Shown here: piece after piece, positions 22,598-29,937 of the stretch
How positions within the stretch are numbered: the stretch's first letter is position 1
Layout: the number at the start of each line of letters is the position of its first letter
Source: a virus
DNA length: 40,642 bases
IMG/VR virus record: IMGVR_UViG_3300034684_000463
Span: 1 to 40,642 of that record
Direction: 5' to 3' (one strand)
Translations under genes and position numbers: made by a program
The notes under the pieces: generated by a model
Database searches by the model: none
The model's input: only the letters and a program-made list of their open reading frames with translations
Told to the model about the DNA's origin: nothing

Positions 22598-22923
22598 AGA
22601 CCGGACAGCTGACAAAGCGGGCGACGTTGCTCGAACCGTTCCAAGAGCGCGACAGCGATGGCCAACTCGTCCAGGGCGAGACCGGCCGGGGCACGGTCTG
22701 GGCGAACATGCGCCCCTTGCGCGGAGGGGAGAGCGTCATGCAGTCACGAATGCTGAGCCGGAGCCCGGCCATCGTGACGGTGAGGAAGTCGCCCATGACG
22801 ACGCCGATCACCAGCGAGTGGAGCGTCATCGTCGACGGGCGAGATTACAAGGTGCGCGAAGATCCACGCGAGACGGATGATCGGGCATTTCTGGAGTTCC
22901 TGGTGGAGGCGGGCGGCAAATGA
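22594..22923 (+). CDS. Head closure (SPP1 gp16-like) protein
   Basis: This 109-residue beta-barrel protein begins MKTGQLTKRATLLEPFQERD and includes TVWANMRPLRGGES and SEWSVIVDGRDYKVREDPRE, the form of the Phage_H_T_join/gp16 family. In that family a barrel closes the portal channel and meets the tail. Coupling to the neighbours on both sides is by ATGA overlaps. Length and order are usual for this family. Confidence 0.85.
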   Translation: MKTGQLTKRATLLEPFQERDSDGQLVQGETGRGTVWANMRPLRGGESVMQSRMLSRSPAIVTVRKSPMTTPITSEWSVIVDGRDYKVREDPRETDDRAFLEFLVEAGGK

Positions 22924-23315
22924 GAGCGGGGCGCGAGCTGCGGCGGGCTGTCATGGACCGGATCATCGCCCAGGTCCCCGACCTCGGCGGCCGCGTCTTT
23001 GACCGCGCTACCGAGGATACCGATTTCCCCTATGTAACTATGGGCCCCAGTTCGGCGGTGGACGCGAGCGCAGAGTGCATCATCGCGCGGACCATCACGC
23101 TGCAGATCGATGTTTGGCACAGCAGGGCAAACAAGGGTGTGGTCGAGGATTTGATCGATGACATCAAGCTCGCCCTTCACTCGTACGTGGCGGACTTGGA
23201 GAGCGGGAACGTGCAAGCAGAGATTGAGGTCGGTCTGCTGCGCGTCATGGATGATCCGAGCGAAGGCGTCGTGCACGGCGTGGTGCAGGTCGAAACAACC
23301 ATAGAGGAAGGCTGA
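22920..23315 (+). CDS. DUF3168 tail completion protein
   Basis: This 131-residue protein has the DUF3168 order: ELRRAVMDRIIAQVPDLGGR, VFDRATEDTDFPYVTMGPSS, TITLQIDVWHSRANKGVVED and LIDDIKLALHS, ending in GVVHGVVQVETTIEEG. DUF3168 proteins (lambda gpU/HK97 gp11 type) cap the tail at its head end. It comes before the gp10-type gene, whereas many HK97-like phages have the reverse order. The start is ATGA-coupled. Confidence 0.85.
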   Translation: MRAGRELRRAVMDRIIAQVPDLGGRVFDRATEDTDFPYVTMGPSSAVDASAECIIARTITLQIDVWHSRANKGVVEDLIDDIKLALHSYVADLESGNVQAEIEVGLLRVMDDPSEGVVHGVVQVETTIEEG

Positions 23316-23560
23316 TGTGGGTTCGGTTCACGGACGAATTCTGGTGGCGCGCGTCGGCCCAGGCGAAGATCAGATACCGCAATGGCATGGTGCTGAATGT
23401 GCCGCGCGCCTGTGCGGTGGCAGCCATCGCAGCCGGAAAGGCAGTCGCGAGGTCGACGGATGACCAAGATCCTGAACCTCGCGCGGCTGGAGAGGAAGCT
23501 GAAGAGGCTCCCTCTGGCGGCGCTGGAGGAGATCAAGCCGGCGATGGCCTCGGCGGCTGA
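23315..23560 (+). CDS. Small protein with long out-of-frame overlap
   Basis: This 81-residue frame begins MWVRFTDEFWWRASAQAKIR and continues with GMVLNVPRACAVAAIAAGKA. That N-terminal 50-residue module (VRFTxxFxW, then a GM-x-L-x-V-x-R-A-C-A-x-A-A-I-x-A-G-K-A helix) looks like a genuine small phage protein. From 23460 on it shares DNA with the gp10-type gene in another frame. Its last third (DDQDPEPRAAGEEAEEAPSG) is low-complexity acidic sequence, as expected when a frame runs over another gene. The TGATG junction with DUF3168 supports translation. Confidence 0.65.
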   Translation: MWVRFTDEFWWRASAQAKIRYRNGMVLNVPRACAVAAIAAGKAVARSTDDQDPEPRAAGEEAEEAPSGGAGGDQAGDGLGG

Positions 23561-23951
23561 CGAGATCGTCGCAATGATGAAGGGCCTCGTCCCGGTCAGG
23601 TATGGCGATCTCCAAGACAGCATCGGCTGGACTTGGGGTAAAGCGCCGAAGGGGGCGATGGTCATAGCGGCTGTGAAGGCGAGCCTCGGCGGAGATCTGA
23701 CCATTACGATCTACGCGGGGAACAGTAAGGCGTACTACGCGCGGTGGATTGAGTTTGGGACGCAGCCGCACGCGCTGGTCCGAAACGCTTCCGTTGCGCG
23801 CGGTCTTCGTCAGGGGGGCGGTGCAACCCATCAGGGCATTACTGCGCAGCCCTATTTCTATGTGAGCTACCGGGCGAACCGCAAATCTGCCGCCCGGAAG
23901 ATCCGCGCTGGCGTTCGGAGGGGCGCGAAGAAAGTCGCCGCCGGCGGCTGA
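23460..23951 (+). CDS. HK97 gp10-type tail-joining protein
   Basis: This 163-residue protein has the gp10 family form: a basic N-terminal helix (LNLARLERKLKRLPLAALEE), DLQDSIGWTWGK, then YYARWIEFGTQPH, the diagnostic 'Y-A-x-x-x-E-F-G-T' segment, and QPYFYVSYRANRKSAARKIR at the end. It helps connect the neck to the tail. I chose ATG 23460 inside the preceding frame. The longer frame to 23397 lacks a plausible start. Confidence 0.87.
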   Translation: MTKILNLARLERKLKRLPLAALEEIKPAMASAADEIVAMMKGLVPVRYGDLQDSIGWTWGKAPKGAMVIAAVKASLGGDLTITIYAGNSKAYYARWIEFGTQPHALVRNASVARGLRQGGGATHQGITAQPYFYVSYRANRKSAARKIRAGVRRGAKKVAAGG

Positions 23952-23961
23952 TCCTGAAATT

Positions 23962-24000
23962 GGCCCGCAACGGCCCCCACTGGCACCGCCACGGCGGGCC
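23962..24000 (+). other. Hairpin before the tail tube gene
   Basis: GGCCCGC (23962-23968) pairs with GCGGGCC (23994-24000) in the 68-base gap before the tail tube gene. A GGAGTAAGAG ribosome binding site follows. No T-run is present, so this is more likely an mRNA-protecting or processing hairpin for a highly expressed gene than a terminator. Confidence 0.45.
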
Positions 24001-24019
24001 GATACCCATGGAGTAAGAG

Positions 24020-24469
24020 ATGGCCAAACCCGTCACCGCAAAGTTCGGCGCCTTCGTCGTCAGCCTGTCCAACGGCGCGGAGCCCGCTGTGTTCGCCGCG
24101 CCCTGCGGCTTCACCTCGAAATCGCTGGTGCTGTCCAAGAACCTCGTCGAGGTATCGCTGCCCGACTGCGAAGATCCCGATGCGCCGATCTGGCTTGGCC
24201 GCGATGTGCAGAGCCTGTCGGCCGCTGTGACGGGCGAAGGGGTTCTTGCCGCCTCGGCCGTGCCGACGTGGCTCGAAGCCTTTGACAGCAACGACAGCGT
24301 CGAGGTTGAGGTGGAGATCACCTTCTCGACCGGCGTGCTGAAGTATCTCGGCCTGATGCACCTCGAGTCGCTGACGATCGGGGCCGAACAGGGCGGTCGC
24401 TGCACGATCAACGTCTCGATGCAGTCGGATGGCGAAATGGTCGGCACCTGGACGCCTGTCGCGCCGTGA
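24020..24469 (+). CDS. Major tail tube protein
   Basis: This 149-residue protein has the size and strand-rich pattern of siphophage tail tube subunits: AKFGAFVVSLSNG, LVEVSLPDCEDPDAPIWLGR, VSAAVTGEGVLA-like strands, SVEVEVEITFSTGVLKYLGL and MHLESLTIGAEQGGRCTINV. These correspond to the beta-barrel and loop of the lambda gpV/GTA tail protein superfamily. A strong ribosome binding site and a preceding hairpin agree with high expression. The stop overlaps the GTG of the chaperone gene. Confidence 0.85.
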   Translation: MAKPVTAKFGAFVVSLSNGAEPAVFAAPCGFTSKSLVLSKNLVEVSLPDCEDPDAPIWLGRDVQSLSAAVTGEGVLAASAVPTWLEAFDSNDSVEVEVEITFSTGVLKYLGLMHLESLTIGAEQGGRCTINVSMQSDGEMVGTWTPVAP

Positions 24470-24882
24470 GCCGCAGCGCGCAGATCACCCTCGACTGGGC
24501 GGATGGGACATTCCTGTTCGCCCTGAAATGGGGGCAGCTGGCAGAGCTGCAGGAGAAGTGCGACGCCGGTCCCTATGTCGTTCTCGGCCGGCTGGCGGAG
24601 GGCTCTTGGCGGATCGGCGACATCTCGGACACGATCCGGCTCGGCCTGATCGGCGGGGGCATGGCTCCGCTCGATGCGCTGAAAAAGGTTCGTACCTACG
24701 TCGAAGACCGGCCGCCCCTGGAGAATGTGCGGCACGCACAGGCGATCCTGTCGGCTGCGTTGCTCGGCGCACCGGATGAGCAGCCGGGAAAGCCTCGCGC
24801 GGGAAGCCGGAGGGCGACGCGCTCCCGCGCGGCAAAATCCGCTTCGCCCGGATCTACGGAACCGGCGCCGCCATCGGCCTGA
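24466..24882 (+). CDS. Tail assembly chaperone, short form (gpG-like)
   Basis: This 138-residue protein starts at a GTG that overlaps the tail tube stop. It reads ITLDWADGTFLFALKWGQLA, ELQEKCDAGPYVVLGRLAEG, IRLGLIGGGMAPLDALKKVR. This is the GTA-type 'gene transfer agent family' chaperone that coats the tape measure before tube assembly. After residue 109 (QPGK) the zero frame becomes low-complexity (RAGSRRATRSRAAKSASPGS). That is where the ribosome can slip into the T frame at 24786-24792, so part of the product should be a 190-residue fusion. Confidence 0.87.
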   Translation: MSRSAQITLDWADGTFLFALKWGQLAELQEKCDAGPYVVLGRLAEGSWRIGDISDTIRLGLIGGGMAPLDALKKVRTYVEDRPPLENVRHAQAILSAALLGAPDEQPGKPRAGSRRATRSRAAKSASPGSTEPAPPSA

Positions 24883-25037
24883 GTGTTGCAGAGGTCAACG
24901 CGATGTCGATCTGGGAATATACCTCGGCGGTGAATGGCTGGATCGAGGCGAACTGCCCAGATGAGGCCGGCAAGATCAGCGCCGAGGAGGAGGAGGGGCT
25001 TTGGGCGATGGTGCAGGCGAAGATGGGTGCTACCTGA
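24780..25037 (+). CDS. Tail chaperone T extension (-1 frameshift product)
   Basis: This frame has no early start codon. It opens right after a stop at 24777-24779 and reads LPRGKIRFARIYGTGAAIGL, SVAEVNAMSIWEYTSAVNGW, IEANCPDEAGKISAEEEEGL, ending at 25037. The coding-like sequence extends well before its first ATG (24903), which shows that it is reached by frameshift. The fusion would be join(24466..24792, 24792..25037), 190 residues, the equivalent of lambda gpGT. The T part binds the tail tube while G binds the tape measure in the lambda model. IGLSVAEVNAMSIWEY resembles the GTA second chaperone. Confidence 0.85.
   Translation, partial: AAGKASRGKPEGDALPRGKIRFARIYGTGAAIGLSVAEVNAMSIWEYTSAVNGWIEANCPDEAGKISAEEEEGLWAMVQAKMGAT
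24786..24792 (+). promoter_or_regulatory. Programmed -1 frameshift slippery site GGGAAAG
   Basis: The heptamer G-GGA-AAG lies exactly in the zero frame of the chaperone gene (codons GGA at 24787 and AAG at 24790). It is the same heptamer as lambda uses for gpG-gpGT. It comes seven bases after the last stop in the -1 frame, so slippage is possible without premature termination. Confidence 0.88.
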
Positions 25038-25500
25038 GCGCGTCCAACATCTGCTTGGCGCTGGAGGCTCCGTTTATAGTCTCGATCTGGAGCATCTGAT
25101 CATCCGGGACGCCGTGCCGGTCGCACGTCTCCGGAAACCGGCTCATGCCGATGATCTTCGAGACGGCCTCTGAAATGACCGCGTCCGTGCTGTCTGCCCC
25201 AGCTGTCGGAATGATGGTTACCGCGACCTTGCCGCCAGGCCGACGCTCCACCCGATAGCGGGTGAGAAAGGCAGTCTCTCCCGAGAGCGCCTCTGTATCG
25301 AGCGGCATAAACATTGCGCCTTCGCTGGCGCAGCCCGGTGAGAGCGTCACGATGCTCTCGCCAACCGAGATATCCCTCAGGGTGATCACCCCTTTCCATG
25401 CCCGATACTCCCCGGGCGAAACATCCAGCCGGAACTGCGCCTGCGCGCCTCCGGCAACCCCCGCGATCATCAAACTTAACAGCAGCATGGTCCTGTGCAT
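25030..25500 (-). CDS. Antisense secreted protein (moron candidate)
   Basis: This 156-residue protein begins with a clear Sec signal peptide (MHRTMLLLSLMIAGVAGGAQ, cleavage predicted after AQA at residue 21). A mature domain of about 135 residues follows, with two Cys (LSPGCASEG, FPETCDRHG) that could form a disulfide in the periplasm. Strands such as WKGVITLRDISVGESIVTL and GKVAVTIIPTAGADST suggest a beta-rich fold. It is transcribed against the tail operon. Its stop overlaps the chaperone T frame, and its ATG is 11 bases from the tape measure TTG start. AAGGGG precedes the ATG. The function is unknown, and lysogenic conversion or surface modification is inferred. Confidence 0.82.
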   Translation of the reverse strand: MHRTMLLLSLMIAGVAGGAQAQFRLDVSPGEYRAWKGVITLRDISVGESIVTLSPGCASEGAMFMPLDTEALSGETAFLTRYRVERRPGGKVAVTIIPTAGADSTDAVISEAVSKIIGMSRFPETCDRHGVPDDQMLQIETINGASSAKQMLDALR

Positions 25501-25511
25501 GGAGACGCCCC

Positions 25512-28247
25512 TTGGCAACTGATGTCGAAAAGCTGGTTGTCCAACTCTCTGCGGACATCAAGCAGTACCAGCGCGAGATGAACAAGGCCGTTGGGGTGTC
25601 GAACCGGCAGGCCAAGGCCGTCGAGAACCGCTTCAAGCTGATGAGCCGGAACCTCGACGGCATCGGCCGCAACGCGGCGCGGTCCCTGGTGACGCCGCTT
25701 CTCGGGATCGGCGCTGCGCTCTCGGTGCGAGAGGTGACCCGCTACGCTGACGCCTGGACCAATGCCAAGAACAGCCTGGCCGTGGCTGGCGTCGTGGGGA
25801 AGAACCAGGCCGACGTGCTCGACCAGCTGTATAACTCGGCGCAGAACAATGCGGCGCCGGTGGGAGCGCTCGCTGACCTCTTCGGCAAGGCGTCTCAGGC
25901 CTCGGATGTCCTAGGCGCATCGCAGGCGGATCTGATCAAGTTCAGCGATGGTGTCGCGGTGGCGCTGCGGGTGCAGGGCGGTTCCGCTGCCCAAGCGTCG
26001 GGCGCGCTGACGCAACTCGGTCAGCTGCTTGGTTCGGCGCGGGTGCAGGCGGAGGAGTTCAACTCGGTGAACGAGGGCGCGCGTCCGATCCTGATGGCGG
26101 TCGCCTCTGGCCTCGACGCAGCGGGTGGCTCGGTCTCCAAGTTGAAGACCCTCGTCAATGACGGCAAGGTCAGCGGCCAGCAGTTTTTCCAGGCATTCCT
26201 GAAGGGCCTGCCCGTCATTCAGGGCATGGCGGCGAACGCCACCACCACCATCGAGCAAGGCATCACCAAGGTCGAGAACGCCTTCACACGATACATCGGC
26301 CAGACCGACGAGACGCTGGGGGCTTCTCAGCGTCTAGTGCAGGGCCTCTCTGCCCTTGCAGACGATTTCGAGAACATCGCCGACATCACGCTCAAGGTGG
26401 CCGCGCTCATCGGGGCTGCCGTCCTCGGCCGCTCGATCGGGGGCATGATCAGCAGCCTAGGTTTTGCCGCGACCGCCGCCACTCGCTTTGTCGCAGCCAT
26501 CAGGGCCGCGAGCGCGGTGTCCGGTGTCGCCACGGCCATTGGCGGGCTCACCGCCGCCGCGGGGCCGATTGGGGCTGTGGTGGGGGTCGCCGCGGTCGGC
26601 GCGCTGATGCTCTACTCGTCCAGCACGGCAGACGCGAGAGAGGCTTCGGAGTCTTTCCGCCAGCGCCTTGACGCGATCAAGGAGGCTGCGCCGCAGATGG
26701 CGACGGCGGTGGAGGCGGGCGCGCAGCGGGCAAAAGAGGCGATGGCGAGCATCGGATCAATCGAGCTGCCCAAGCTGGTGCTGGAAAGCGATGAAGCCCA
26801 GGCGAACCTTGATGCCATTCGCGCCAATCTCGCCGAGGCGATGGTGCAGCTCGAACACCTCAACAGCCTTGGCGTCATCACCGACGAGCAGCGCCAGACG
26901 CTGGAGGAGTTCAACCAGAAGGTTCTCGACGGGACGACCAATGCGAAGGAGTTGGACGCAGCATTGATGAGCCTCGGCGCGATCAACGGACTGGGCCAAG
27001 GCCTTATCGACTCGATCACGCAGCTTTGGAACATGCTCAATCTGACCTCTGTCGCTGCCCAGAACGTCAAGGCTGACATCCAGGCGGCCCTCGGGGCTTA
27101 CGCGCCCGAGATGGGCCGGTTCGGGAACCCCTACGCCAAGCAGGAGGCCGAGGTGGCCGCGGTCCGCGCCGGCAAGGCTTATGTCGATGAGCAGAAGCGC
27201 CTTCAGACCCTCACGAAGGAGCAGCTGGCGCTCGAAACCGAGATTGCCAAACTCCGAAAGAACCTGCCGGATGGAGCAGTGGTGTCCGACGCCGAGCTGG
27301 CCGAGACGGCGCGTGGCAACCTTGCGGCAAACGAAAGGCGATCCGCATCGGGCGGCGCAAAATCCAGCGGCGGAGCCAAAGCCGTAGAGCGCTCGGATGA
27401 CAGGATCCTGAAGGAGATCGAGGGGCTGAACGCCGAGACTGAGGCGCTGAAATCTCTGACGCTCGGCCAGGACGAGTACGGCAACGCGGTCGCGCGCGCC
27501 CGCAAGGAAGCGGAGATGCTGCAGGATCTGCAGAACAAGGGCATCGCCCTGACGCCGGAGCTGCGTGAGCAGGTGCGCGCTCTGGCGGCTGACTGGTATG
27601 CGGCGGCGGAGGCAAACTCCGAGGCGACCGCCGAATATGAGCGGTTCCAGAGCGATCTGCAGGGCACCCGCTCGACGCTCGAATCTGCCTTCACCGGCCT
27701 GATCACAGGCGCGCACAGCCTTACCGACGCCCTGGGGATGGTGCTCGACAAGCTGGCGGAGATCGCGCTCAGCGCGGCGTTCGACGACATCTGGAGCGGC
27801 TTCCTTGGCGGCGCAACTGCGGGTGTCGTGAAGGGCGTCGGCGGCTATGCGACGGGAGGCTACACGGGGCCCGGCGCGCGGAATGCGCCCGCCGGCGTGG
27901 TGCACAAGGGCGAGGTGGTCTGGAGCCAGGACGATATCCGGCGCGCCGGCGGCGTCGGCACGGTCGAGGCCATGCGCCGCGGTGTCATGGGCTATGCCTC
28001 TGGCGGCGTCGTCGCGGCTCAGTTGCCGAGCATACCCTCGGCCGGGCGGATCGGGGCGATGGCCGCGCGAGCCGCTGCTCCCTCCAGCTCGATCGTGGTC
28101 GATGTGCGGGGCGCGACCGGAAACTCCGAGATCCGCCAGATGGTCGAGTCCGGGATCGGCGCTGCGATCACGAAGTACGACGCCCGTTTGAAGCCGAAGA
28201 TCCAGGGCACCATCAGCAATTCACGTCGATCCTGGGGGAGAGCCTGA
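25512..28247 (+). CDS. Tape measure protein
   Basis: This 911-residue protein fixes tail length and takes part in DNA ejection. I chose a TTG start at 25512 with GGAGA seven bases upstream. The resulting N-terminus MATDVEKLVVQLSADIKQYQ is the usual beginning of this family in alphaproteobacterial phages, and the longer frame to 25398 is a shadow of the antisense gene. Features are a helical N-terminus, the tape-measure core (VTRYADAWTNAKNSLAVAG, ALADLFGKASQASDVLGASQ, LTQLGQLLGSARVQAEEFNS), two hydrophobic stretches (about 305-385) that may insert in the membrane, long coiled coils, and a Gly/Ala-rich C-terminus (GGYATGGYTGPGARN). Confidence 0.93.
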   Translation: MATDVEKLVVQLSADIKQYQREMNKAVGVSNRQAKAVENRFKLMSRNLDGIGRNAARSLVTPLLGIGAALSVREVTRYADAWTNAKNSLAVAGVVGKNQADVLDQLYNSAQNNAAPVGALADLFGKASQASDVLGASQADLIKFSDGVAVALRVQGGSAAQASGALTQLGQLLGSARVQAEEFNSVNEGARPILMAVASGLDAAGGSVSKLKTLVNDGKVSGQQFFQAFLKGLPVIQGMAANATTTIEQGITKVENAFTRYIGQTDETLGASQRLVQGLSALADDFENIADITLKVAALIGAAVLGRSIGGMISSLGFAATAATRFVAAIRAASAVSGVATAIGGLTAAAGPIGAVVGVAAVGALMLYSSSTADAREASESFRQRLDAIKEAAPQMATAVEAGAQRAKEAMASIGSIELPKLVLESDEAQANLDAIRANLAEAMVQLEHLNSLGVITDEQRQTLEEFNQKVLDGTTNAKELDAALMSLGAINGLGQGLIDSITQLWNMLNLTSVAAQNVKADIQAALGAYAPEMGRFGNPYAKQEAEVAAVRAGKAYVDEQKRLQTLTKEQLALETEIAKLRKNLPDGAVVSDAELAETARGNLAANERRSASGGAKSSGGAKAVERSDDRILKEIEGLNAETEALKSLTLGQDEYGNAVARARKEAEMLQDLQNKGIALTPELREQVRALAADWYAAAEANSEATAEYERFQSDLQGTRSTLESAFTGLITGAHSLTDALGMVLDKLAEIALSAAFDDIWSGFLGGATAGVVKGVGGYATGGYTGPGARNAPAGVVHKGEVVWSQDDIRRAGGVGTVEAMRRGVMGYASGGVVAAQLPSIPSAGRIGAMAARAAAPSSSIVVDVRGATGNSEIRQMVESGIGAAITKYDARLKPKIQGTISNSRRSWGRA

Positions 28248-28885
28248 TGGTGCAACCGCTCAGCTATCTGTCCGACGCTTTCGAGTGGCTGCCCTGGAAA
28301 TGGGACGTGCTGCGCAATGACGAGATGTCGGGGAGCGGGGATGGCCGCTACTGGACTGCCGAGCTCGCACCGCCGCTCTGGAAGGCGGATGTGGTCTCGC
28401 GCCGCATGCCCAACACCAAGGCTGAGGAGCTGGACGCGGCCCTGCGCTATCTCGTCGCGACGCGCGAACCCTTCCTGATGTCCAACCCGGTCTTTTGCGG
28501 GCCGAAGGCGGATCCCACTGGCGCGATCCTCGGCGCCGCAGCGGTGACCTTGTCGGCCATCGGGGCAGCGCCGAGGATGTCGGTTTCGTTCGCAGGGCTG
28601 CCCGCTGGATATGTCCTGACCCGCGGCGACAAGATCAGCGCCGCCTATGGGACGGACAAGACCTACTTCGGGGAGATCTCCGCAACGGTCACGGCCAACT
28701 CTGGCGGCGCTGCTGCCAGCGTCCCGGTCTTCCCGCCGATCCCGCTCGGGCTTTCGGCTGGCGCCGCAGTCACGCTTATCAAGCCAGCCTGCCCGGTCAC
28801 CATCCAGCCGAAATCCATCGCGGTCTCCGAAATCGTCGGGTCCGGCAGTAGCGGGACCTCTTTCACGATCATCCAGAAGAAGTGA
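28247..28885 (+). CDS. Distal-tail-type protein
   Basis: This 212-residue, beta-rich protein follows the tape measure, where siphophages encode the distal tail protein. It begins MVQPLSYLSDAFEWLPWKWD. A helical part (NTKAEELDAALRYLVATREP) precedes an Ig-like half (AAVTLSAIGAAPRMSVSFAG to AAVTLIKPACPVTIQPKSIA). Family membership is not certain. The start at 28247 overlaps the tape measure stop (TGATG). The position supports a role at the tail tip. Confidence 0.75.
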   Translation: MVQPLSYLSDAFEWLPWKWDVLRNDEMSGSGDGRYWTAELAPPLWKADVVSRRMPNTKAEELDAALRYLVATREPFLMSNPVFCGPKADPTGAILGAAAVTLSAIGAAPRMSVSFAGLPAGYVLTRGDKISAAYGTDKTYFGEISATVTANSGGAAASVPVFPPIPLGLSAGAAVTLIKPACPVTIQPKSIAVSEIVGSGSSGTSFTIIQKK

Positions 28886-28888
28886 CGC

Positions 28889-29503
28889 ATGAGAATCTAT
28901 GACACCGAATTCGTCGATGTCCTGGCGGCTGCGCGGGATCAGGGCATCGCCCCGGCCTATTTCCTCCATGTTCTGGCCCGCGACCGGCTGACAGACGAGA
29001 CTACGCCGCTGGGGTTCTGGTCGGGTGATGACGACATCACCACCAACGTCGAGATGGCCGGCGGCGGCACGACAAGCCGGAGCTATTACGGCGGCTGCAA
29101 CCTGGTGATTGACGGCCTCGAATATGTCGGAGACCTGACCGACAATCCGGTGTCGATCTCCATGAGCCAGATTGCCGATGCAGTGCAGGAGGTCATTCGA
29201 GGGCTCGATGTCAGGTTGGCCTATTGCGAGATCCACGCAACCAGCTGGAACGGCAGCGCGCTGGTGACCCGCCCCCAGCTGCTCTGGGTTGGTGTCGTCG
29301 ATGAGGCGACCATCTTGACAGCCGCCGCTGGCGGGGAAGGTGCGGCGAGCCTGACGATCCGGTCCGAGCTCATGGCGCAGCTCACGGCCACCAATCCGGC
29401 CAAATCTTCGGATGCTCACCAGAGGCGTCGCTTGGCCGATGATCGGTTCTGCGAATACGCCTCCACCGTCACCTCCCGCAAAGTGCAGTGGTACAAAGAA
29501 TGA
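28889..29503 (+). CDS. Minor tail protein, DUF2163-like
   Basis: This 204-residue protein begins MRIYDTEFVDVLAAARDQGI and has PLGFWSGDDDITTNVEMAGG, TSRSYYGGCNLVIDGLEYVG, and LDVRLAYCEIHATSWNG. It recalls the DUF2163 group of tail-tip proteins found in alphaproteobacterial phages and gene transfer agents, where a G-x-W-x-G-D-D segment is conserved. It would form part of the hub around the tape measure end. It is followed by the peptidase-like gene with an ATGA overlap. Confidence 0.75.
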   Translation: MRIYDTEFVDVLAAARDQGIAPAYFLHVLARDRLTDETTPLGFWSGDDDITTNVEMAGGGTTSRSYYGGCNLVIDGLEYVGDLTDNPVSISMSQIADAVQEVIRGLDVRLAYCEIHATSWNGSALVTRPQLLWVGVVDEATILTAAAGGEGAASLTIRSELMAQLTATNPAKSSDAHQRRRLADDRFCEYASTVTSRKVQWYKE

Positions 29504-29937
29504 CCCATGATCTGAAGCGGCTCACTGACTCGCGCGCTCGCTTTGCGGCCGAGATGGACCGCCAGCGGCGAATCTCGTTCGCATGGGGCGGCCATGACTG
29601 CCTCCTGGGCTTGGTGTCTGGCGCGGTCGAGGCGCTCACCGGGGAGCCATTTGCAGTGCAGTACCACGGCCGGTATTCCACAGAGGAAGAGGCTGCGGCG
29701 GTCATTGAAGGCGAGGGCTTCGGAGATCTCGGTGACCTGATGGCGAGCCTGCTTCCCGAGCATGAGCATCCATCAAGGGCCAGGGTGGGCGATGTCGGGG
29801 TGATCCGTGCGGCCGGTGCACTCGGCATGGCGCTTTGCATCGTCGACGCGAGCAGCCTGATTGTGCTGACCGCTCGCGGTCACGGGCGCGCTCCACGCGA
29901 GCTGATGTTGCGCGCCTACCGGGTGGGTCTGGAATGA
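29500..29937 (+). CDS. Tail-tip cysteine hydrolase-like protein (NlpC/P60 or DUF6950 type)
   Basis: This 145-residue protein has FAWGGHDCLLGLVSGAVEAL at residues about 27-46. Trp29 and Cys34 in W-G-x-x-D-C are the signature of NlpC/P60-like peptidases and of the DUF6950 group. RYSTEEEAAAVIEG and ARVGDVGVIRAAGALGMALC-like strands complete a small papain-like fold, and a His in RGHGRAP may be the second catalytic residue. In siphophages this protein (lambda gpK type) sits in the tail tip and cuts peptidoglycan during entry. The start at 29500 is coupled to the previous stop. Confidence 0.82.
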   Translation: MTHDLKRLTDSRARFAAEMDRQRRISFAWGGHDCLLGLVSGAVEALTGEPFAVQYHGRYSTEEEAAAVIEGEGFGDLGDLMASLLPEHEHPSRARVGDVGVIRAAGALGMALCIVDASSLIVLTARGHGRAPRELMLRAYRVGLE

